Part shown: positions 5,760 to 7,897 of the stretch, in pieces
Numbering within the stretch: position 1 is the stretch's first letter
Layout of the letters: every line of letters begins with the position of its first letter
The notes under the pieces: model-generated
Databases searched by the model: none
Told to the model about the DNA's origin: nothing
Seen by the model: only the letters and a program-made list of their open reading frames with translations
Program-made: the position numbers and the translations under genes
Assembly: GCA_021812665.1 (NCBI GenBank)
Contig: JAKAMX010000036.1
Span: 1 to 7,897, forward strand
Direction: 5' to 3'
Source: a bacterium
GTDB lineage: Bacteria > Patescibacteriota > Minisyncoccia > Phycocordibacterales > UBA1550
Length of the DNA: 7,897 bases

Positions 5760-6755
5760 TTAGCTCAGCTTCTGCACCTTGTAGTCTGCTGGTGCGTCTT
5801 TGAGGAATTGTTCGAGCTCCTCGCGCTTGAGAAGTCCTTCTTGTGCGCCAACTTTTTGTACTACTGACATTGAGTTGATAGGTGCCCACTCGATAGCTTC
5901 TGCAGGAGTTTTGCCGAGAGCGAGCGCTGCAACAAATGTTGAAGCAAATGCATCGCCGGCGCCCGTGCGTTCGTATGGAGGTTTTGGGTCTGGGTAAACC
6001 GGCATGAACCATACATCGGTGCCATCGCAGACGAATGCTCCGTTTGGTCCGTCGGTGATAACTGCAATCTTTGGTCCGATTGTCGTCATCAATTTTGCGA
6101 GGTCTTTTCCTTCGCCGCCAGTTTTGAGGATGAGTCGTGCCTCCTCGACATTGCAGAAGAATACTTCTGTGTGTTTGTAGAGCTCGCCGAGCACTTCAGT
6201 GCCGAGGCTGATCTGGAATGTTCCAGGCTGAAATGCGAGTTTGATTTCAGGGTGCGCCTTCATGTACGCAGTGATTTCATGATGATATTCAACAGAGTTC
6301 TTCCCGAGAGAAGAGAGATAGAGCCAGCGAGGAGAGTCTACATCGGGCATTGAGTAGGCATACTCCTCATGTTTGATCAAAATAGTGCGATCGTCCTTGT
6401 ACCAGAGTACATAGTGATAGTTTGTTTTTTTGCCATCGTGTTTTTTAATGAAGTCAGTTACTACGCCTTCACCCTTGAACACATCGAGACACTCATTTGC
6501 ATAATGATCGTCGCCGAGATTTGAAATGAGGCCGCTTTTGAGACCCAAGCGTGCAGCTGCTACGGCTGCGTTCGCACTGTTGCCCACAGCAGGGAGAACT
6601 TTTACAAAGTCATAAGGAACTTTTGCGCCAAACTGCATGCAAAGCATCTGTGTGTTTGCTGGCCCGCGTGTTGTGTGCGCCTCGTCCTCCTTAAGGTGAA
6701 TAAATGCATCAATAACAGTGTCTCCAATTGCGACAAAATCTAATTTCTCATTCAT
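5760..6755 (-). CDS. PfkB/ribokinase-family carbohydrate or nucleoside kinase
   Basis: A 331-residue cytoplasmic kinase that should transfer phosphate from ATP (or ADP) to a sugar hydroxyl. The family features are in order: an N-terminal strand with GDTVID (11-16), the first PfkB signature GNSANAAVAAARLG (58-71), SNLGDD (78-83), the NVEEA segment with the NxxE metal motif (Asn202 to Glu205), ITDGPNGA (233-240), and the second signature RTGAGDAFAS (263-272) with catalytic-base Asp268 and the GAGD anion hole. The GNSANAA form is closer to adenosine/ribose-type kinases than to 1-phosphofructokinase (GGKGINV). Candidates are ribokinase, fructokinase, a nucleoside kinase, a ribose-1-phosphate kinase or a phosphofructokinase; the sequence alone does not decide. 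The gene stands alone on the minus strand, diverges from fba and shares a palindrome-bearing spacer with it. The ATG at 6755 sits just after an extended -10. Confidence 0.9.
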   Translation of the reverse strand: MNEKLDFVAIGDTVIDAFIHLKEDEAHTTRGPANTQMLCMQFGAKVPYDFVKVLPAVGNSANAAVAAARLGLKSGLISNLGDDHYANECLDVFKGEGVVTDFIKKHDGKKTNYHYVLWYKDDRTILIKHEEYAYSMPDVDSPRWLYLSSLGKNSVEYHHEITAYMKAHPEIKLAFQPGTFQISLGTEVLGELYKHTEVFFCNVEEARLILKTGGEGKDLAKLMTTIGPKIAVITDGPNGAFVCDGTDVWFMPVYPDPKPPYERTGAGDAFASTFVAALALGKTPAEAIEWAPINSMSVVQKVGAQEGLLKREELEQFLKDAPADYKVQKLS

Positions 6756-6764
6756 ATGAGAGCA

Positions 6765-6773
6765 AGTATACCA
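6765..6773 (-). promoter_or_regulatory. Extended -10 promoter of the kinase gene, near-leaderless
   Basis: Read on the minus strand, TGGTATACT is a TGn extended -10 with TATACT, 5 of 6 to consensus. Nine bases separate it from the ATG, so the predicted start lies 2-3 bases before the start codon and the mRNA would be almost leaderless. The weak TTTATT at 6788-6793 (minus strand) is at 17-base spacing as a possible -35. There is no room for a Shine-Dalgarno site. Confidence 0.6.
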
Positions 6774-6808
6774 GAATAGTTAGGAATAATAAATTGATGA
6801 GGTGGCCA

Positions 6809-6848
6809 AAATTCTTCAATATACGCCATGGCGCATATTGAAGAATTT
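6809..6848. repeat. 40-base near-perfect palindrome in the kinase/aldolase spacer
   Basis: Two 20-base arms (6809-6828 and 6829-6848) meet at a CCATGG centre with no spacer. They pair at every position except one (A6823 against C6834). The arms are AT-rich outside (AAATTCTTCAATAT) and GC-rich at the centre (CGCCATGGCG). There is no following T-run in either direction and no gene converging on it, so it is not an ordinary terminator. Its centre is about 70 bases upstream of the kinase start and about 91 upstream of the aldolase start, a sensible place for a shared operator. A cruciform or a small selfish palindrome is the alternative. Confidence 0.85.
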
Positions 6849-6870
6849 GCGTGAAAGAGTGTGCTATTTT

Positions 6871-6884
6871 AGAAAATAATTTCT
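6871..6884. repeat. AT-rich inverted repeat touching the fba -35 region
   Basis: AGAAA, 4 bases, TTTCT (6871-6884), overlapped by TATTTT-AG-AAAATA (6865-6878). It ends directly before the proposed -35 hexamer at 6885. It could act as an AT-rich promoter enhancer (UP-like element) or a small operator. AT-rich inverted repeats of this size also arise by chance. Confidence 0.3.
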
Positions 6885-6913
6885 TTGCTCGCTATGGGTG
6901 TTTAGGGTACAAT
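6885..6913 (+). promoter_or_regulatory. Promoter of the aldolase gene, predicted leaderless start
   Basis: TTGCTC (6885-6890), 17 bases, TACAAT (6908-6913). The -10 is 5 of 6 to consensus and is preceded by GGG; the -35 keeps only the TTG. Six bases separate the -10 from the ATG at 6920, so transcription is expected to start on the A of the start codon or within a base of it. No Shine-Dalgarno site precedes the ATG. Confidence 0.6.
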
Positions 6914-6919
6914 TGTTGA

Positions 6920-7789
6920 ATGATACCAACATTACGCGAGGCAATTCATGCAGCAGAAGCCAAGGGTACAGCGCTGGGACATTTTAATATTTCAAACATC
7001 GAAGGCCTCTGGGCTATCTTTCATGCAGCAAAGAAACTTAATTTGCCCGTAATTGTTGGTTTGTCTGAAGGAGAGCGAGACTTTGTGGGCGTGAAGCAAG
7101 CTGTGGCGCTCGTGAAAAGTATTCGCGAAGAATATCAGTACCCAATATATTTGAATGCTGACCACACCTACTCAGTGGCGCGCGTGAAAGAAGCAATCGA
7201 CGCTGGTTTTGACTCAGTAATTTTCGACGGCGCAAAACTTCCACTCGAAGAAAATATTGCGATGGCAAAAGAATGTGTTGCGTATGCACGAGCTGCGGGC
7301 AGAGAAGTGCTCGTTGAGGCAGAGGTGGGATATATCGGTCAGTCATCAAAAGTTCTCGACGAAGTTCCTGAGGGTGTGGGTCTCGATCCATCCTCGCTTA
7401 CTTCACCCGAAGATGCCGCGCACTTTGTAAAAGAAACAGGTGTTGATCTGTTTGCGCCAGCGGTCGGCAATATCCATGGCATGCTTCGTGCAACGCACGA
7501 TCCTCGTCTCGATATTGAGCGCATTGGAAAAATTCGCGCTGCCGCAGGAGTGCCACTCGTGCTCCATGGAGGATCGGGCACCGTAGATGAAGACTTTACC
7601 AACGGTATCAAGGCAGGAATTGCTATCGTGCATATCAATACTGAAATGCGTGTTGCGTTTGTGAATGCGCTCAAAGCCTACCTCGCAGAGCATCCAGACG
7701 AAGTTGCTCCTTATAAAATTATGAAGGAGCCCGTCGATGCAATGGAAAAGGTTATCGAAGCTCGCCTTCGCCTTTTCAGCGGGATGTAG
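6920..7789 (+). CDS. fba: Class II (zinc) fructose-bisphosphate aldolase, GatY/KbaY-like
   Basis: Reversibly splits fructose-1,6-bisphosphate to glyceraldehyde-3-phosphate and dihydroxyacetone phosphate. The 289 residues match the short class II form. Motifs: GHFNISN (20-26), YLNADHTYS (77-85) with catalytic Asp81 and zinc ligand His82, FDGAKLPLEENI (102-113), LVEAEVGYIG (131-140) with the conserved acidic pair Glu133/Glu135, AVGNIHGM (181-188) with ligand His186, VLHGGSG (214-220) with ligand His216, and INTEMRVAF (239-247), where the family has NI.TD.R.AF. All three zinc ligands are present. Tagatose-bisphosphate aldolase belongs to the same family and cannot be excluded, but neighbouring GAPDH and transketolase make a glycolytic role most likely. 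It has its own promoter with a predicted leaderless start. No terminator follows: the next promoter begins 5 bases after the TAG stop. Confidence 0.94.
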   Translation: MIPTLREAIHAAEAKGTALGHFNISNIEGLWAIFHAAKKLNLPVIVGLSEGERDFVGVKQAVALVKSIREEYQYPIYLNADHTYSVARVKEAIDAGFDSVIFDGAKLPLEENIAMAKECVAYARAAGREVLVEAEVGYIGQSSKVLDEVPEGVGLDPSSLTSPEDAAHFVKETGVDLFAPAVGNIHGMLRATHDPRLDIERIGKIRAAAGVPLVLHGGSGTVDEDFTNGIKAGIAIVHINTEMRVAFVNALKAYLAEHPDEVAPYKIMKEPVDAMEKVIEARLRLFSGM

Positions 7790-7794
7790 GACAA

Positions 7795-7823
7795 TTGACT
7801 TTTAGCTTCAAATATTCTATAAT
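7795..7823 (+). promoter_or_regulatory. Near-consensus sigma-70 type promoter at the right edge
   Basis: TTGACT (7795-7800, 5 of 6), exactly 17 bases, TATAAT (7818-7823, 6 of 6), with an AT-rich spacer. It is the strongest promoter match in the window. Start is expected near 7830. It lies directly behind the fba stop and points into the sequence that leaves the window. Confidence 0.88.
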
Positions 7824-7829
7824 ACATTC

Positions 7830-7897
7830 AGTTCTTTGAAGTTAAGAAGAACTCGTTTGTCGCAACGGCTGCGGCATCCATTTTCTTACAGAGATCG
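7830..7897 (+). other. Transcribed leader or start of a structured RNA (truncated by window edge)
   Basis: The 68 bases after the strong promoter contain no ATG. Two hairpins can form. AGTTCTT pairs with AAGAACT (7830-7836 with 7847-7853) right at the predicted start, and GTCGCA pairs with TGCGGC (7859-7864 with 7870-7875, one G-U pair). The TTCTTTGAA stretch at 7832-7840 resembles the boxA-like TTCTTTGA seen in rRNA operon leaders. It could be an rRNA or tRNA operon leader, a stand-alone RNA such as RNase P RNA, or the 5' UTR of a protein gene. The window is too short to say, and no defining motif is visible. A frame starting with TTG at 7857 stays open to the edge but has nothing to support it. 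Confidence 0.4.

Noticed and set aside
7339..7693. Two overlapping minus-strand frames opposite the aldolase gene
   Set aside because: Both are antisense to conserved aldolase motifs and show no recognisable domains.
7755..7776. CGAAG/CTTCG hairpin near the end of fba as a possible terminator
   Set aside because: Only a 5-bp stem, inside the coding sequence, followed by just four T; not enough for termination.
1..7897. TGA recoding, as known in some CPR groups (Gracilibacteria/Absconditabacteria)
   Set aside because: No gene contains an in-frame TGA; all proteins read correctly with the standard bacterial code and end in TAA or TAG.
1..7897. CRISPR arrays, insertion sequences, tRNA genes and attachment sites
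   Set aside because: No spaced direct repeats, transposase motifs, terminal inverted repeats around a gene, or tRNA-like cloverleaf with a TTC-type loop were seen by eye in any part of the window.

Overview
The window looks like a compact chromosomal piece from an ultra-small bacterium of the Patescibacteria / candidate phyla radiation (CPR), probably the Parcubacteria side. This is inferred from gene content and style, not from a marker gene. The clues are moderate GC, very tight gene spacing, almost no Shine-Dalgarno sites, extended -10 promoters lying directly against start codons, a transketolase split into two genes, a GAPDH with unusual residues, and a sugar metabolism built around the non-oxidative pentose phosphate pathway and lower glycolysis. 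All stops are TAA or TAG. No gene reads through or ends at TGA, so nothing suggests TGA recoding.

Layout. Positions 1-960 hold the C-terminal two thirds of gatB, which makes Gln-tRNA/Asn-tRNA by transamidation. It is closed by a strong hairpin terminator (980-1010). A short promoter region then starts a same-strand run of seven genes (1061-5717): GAPDH, ribose-5-phosphate isomerase B, a ribulose-phosphate 3-epimerase-like protein, the transketolase N-terminal subunit, a DUF1653 protein, the transketolase C-terminal subunit, and a small AT-rich gene for a membrane-anchored coiled-coil protein. Gaps are 1-11 bases, with one 14-base overlap, so this is very probably one operon. It ends at a hairpin (5716-5746) that can serve both strands. 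A PfkB-family sugar kinase (5760-6755, minus strand) converges on that terminator. Its 5' end diverges from a class II fructose-bisphosphate aldolase gene (6920-7789, plus strand). The 164-base space between them carries a promoter for each gene and a 40-base nearly perfect palindrome. After the aldolase gene there is a near-consensus sigma-70 type promoter (7795-7823). It drives an RNA that begins with two small hairpins and has no ATG before the window ends.

How the genes fit together. RpiB, the Rpe-like protein and the two-piece transketolase interconvert pentose, tetrose, hexose and triose phosphates. Aldolase makes or splits fructose-1,6-bisphosphate, and GAPDH takes glyceraldehyde-3-phosphate onward to the energy-yielding half of glycolysis. 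The PfkB kinase may feed sugar or nucleoside-derived phosphates into this network. No transaldolase, phosphofructokinase A or oxidative pentose phosphate gene is seen here. The points most worth a second look are the altered metal-site residues of the Rpe-like protein, the palindrome between the kinase and aldolase genes, the possibly leaderless promoters, the DUF1653 gene between the transketolase halves, and the strong promoter at the right edge.
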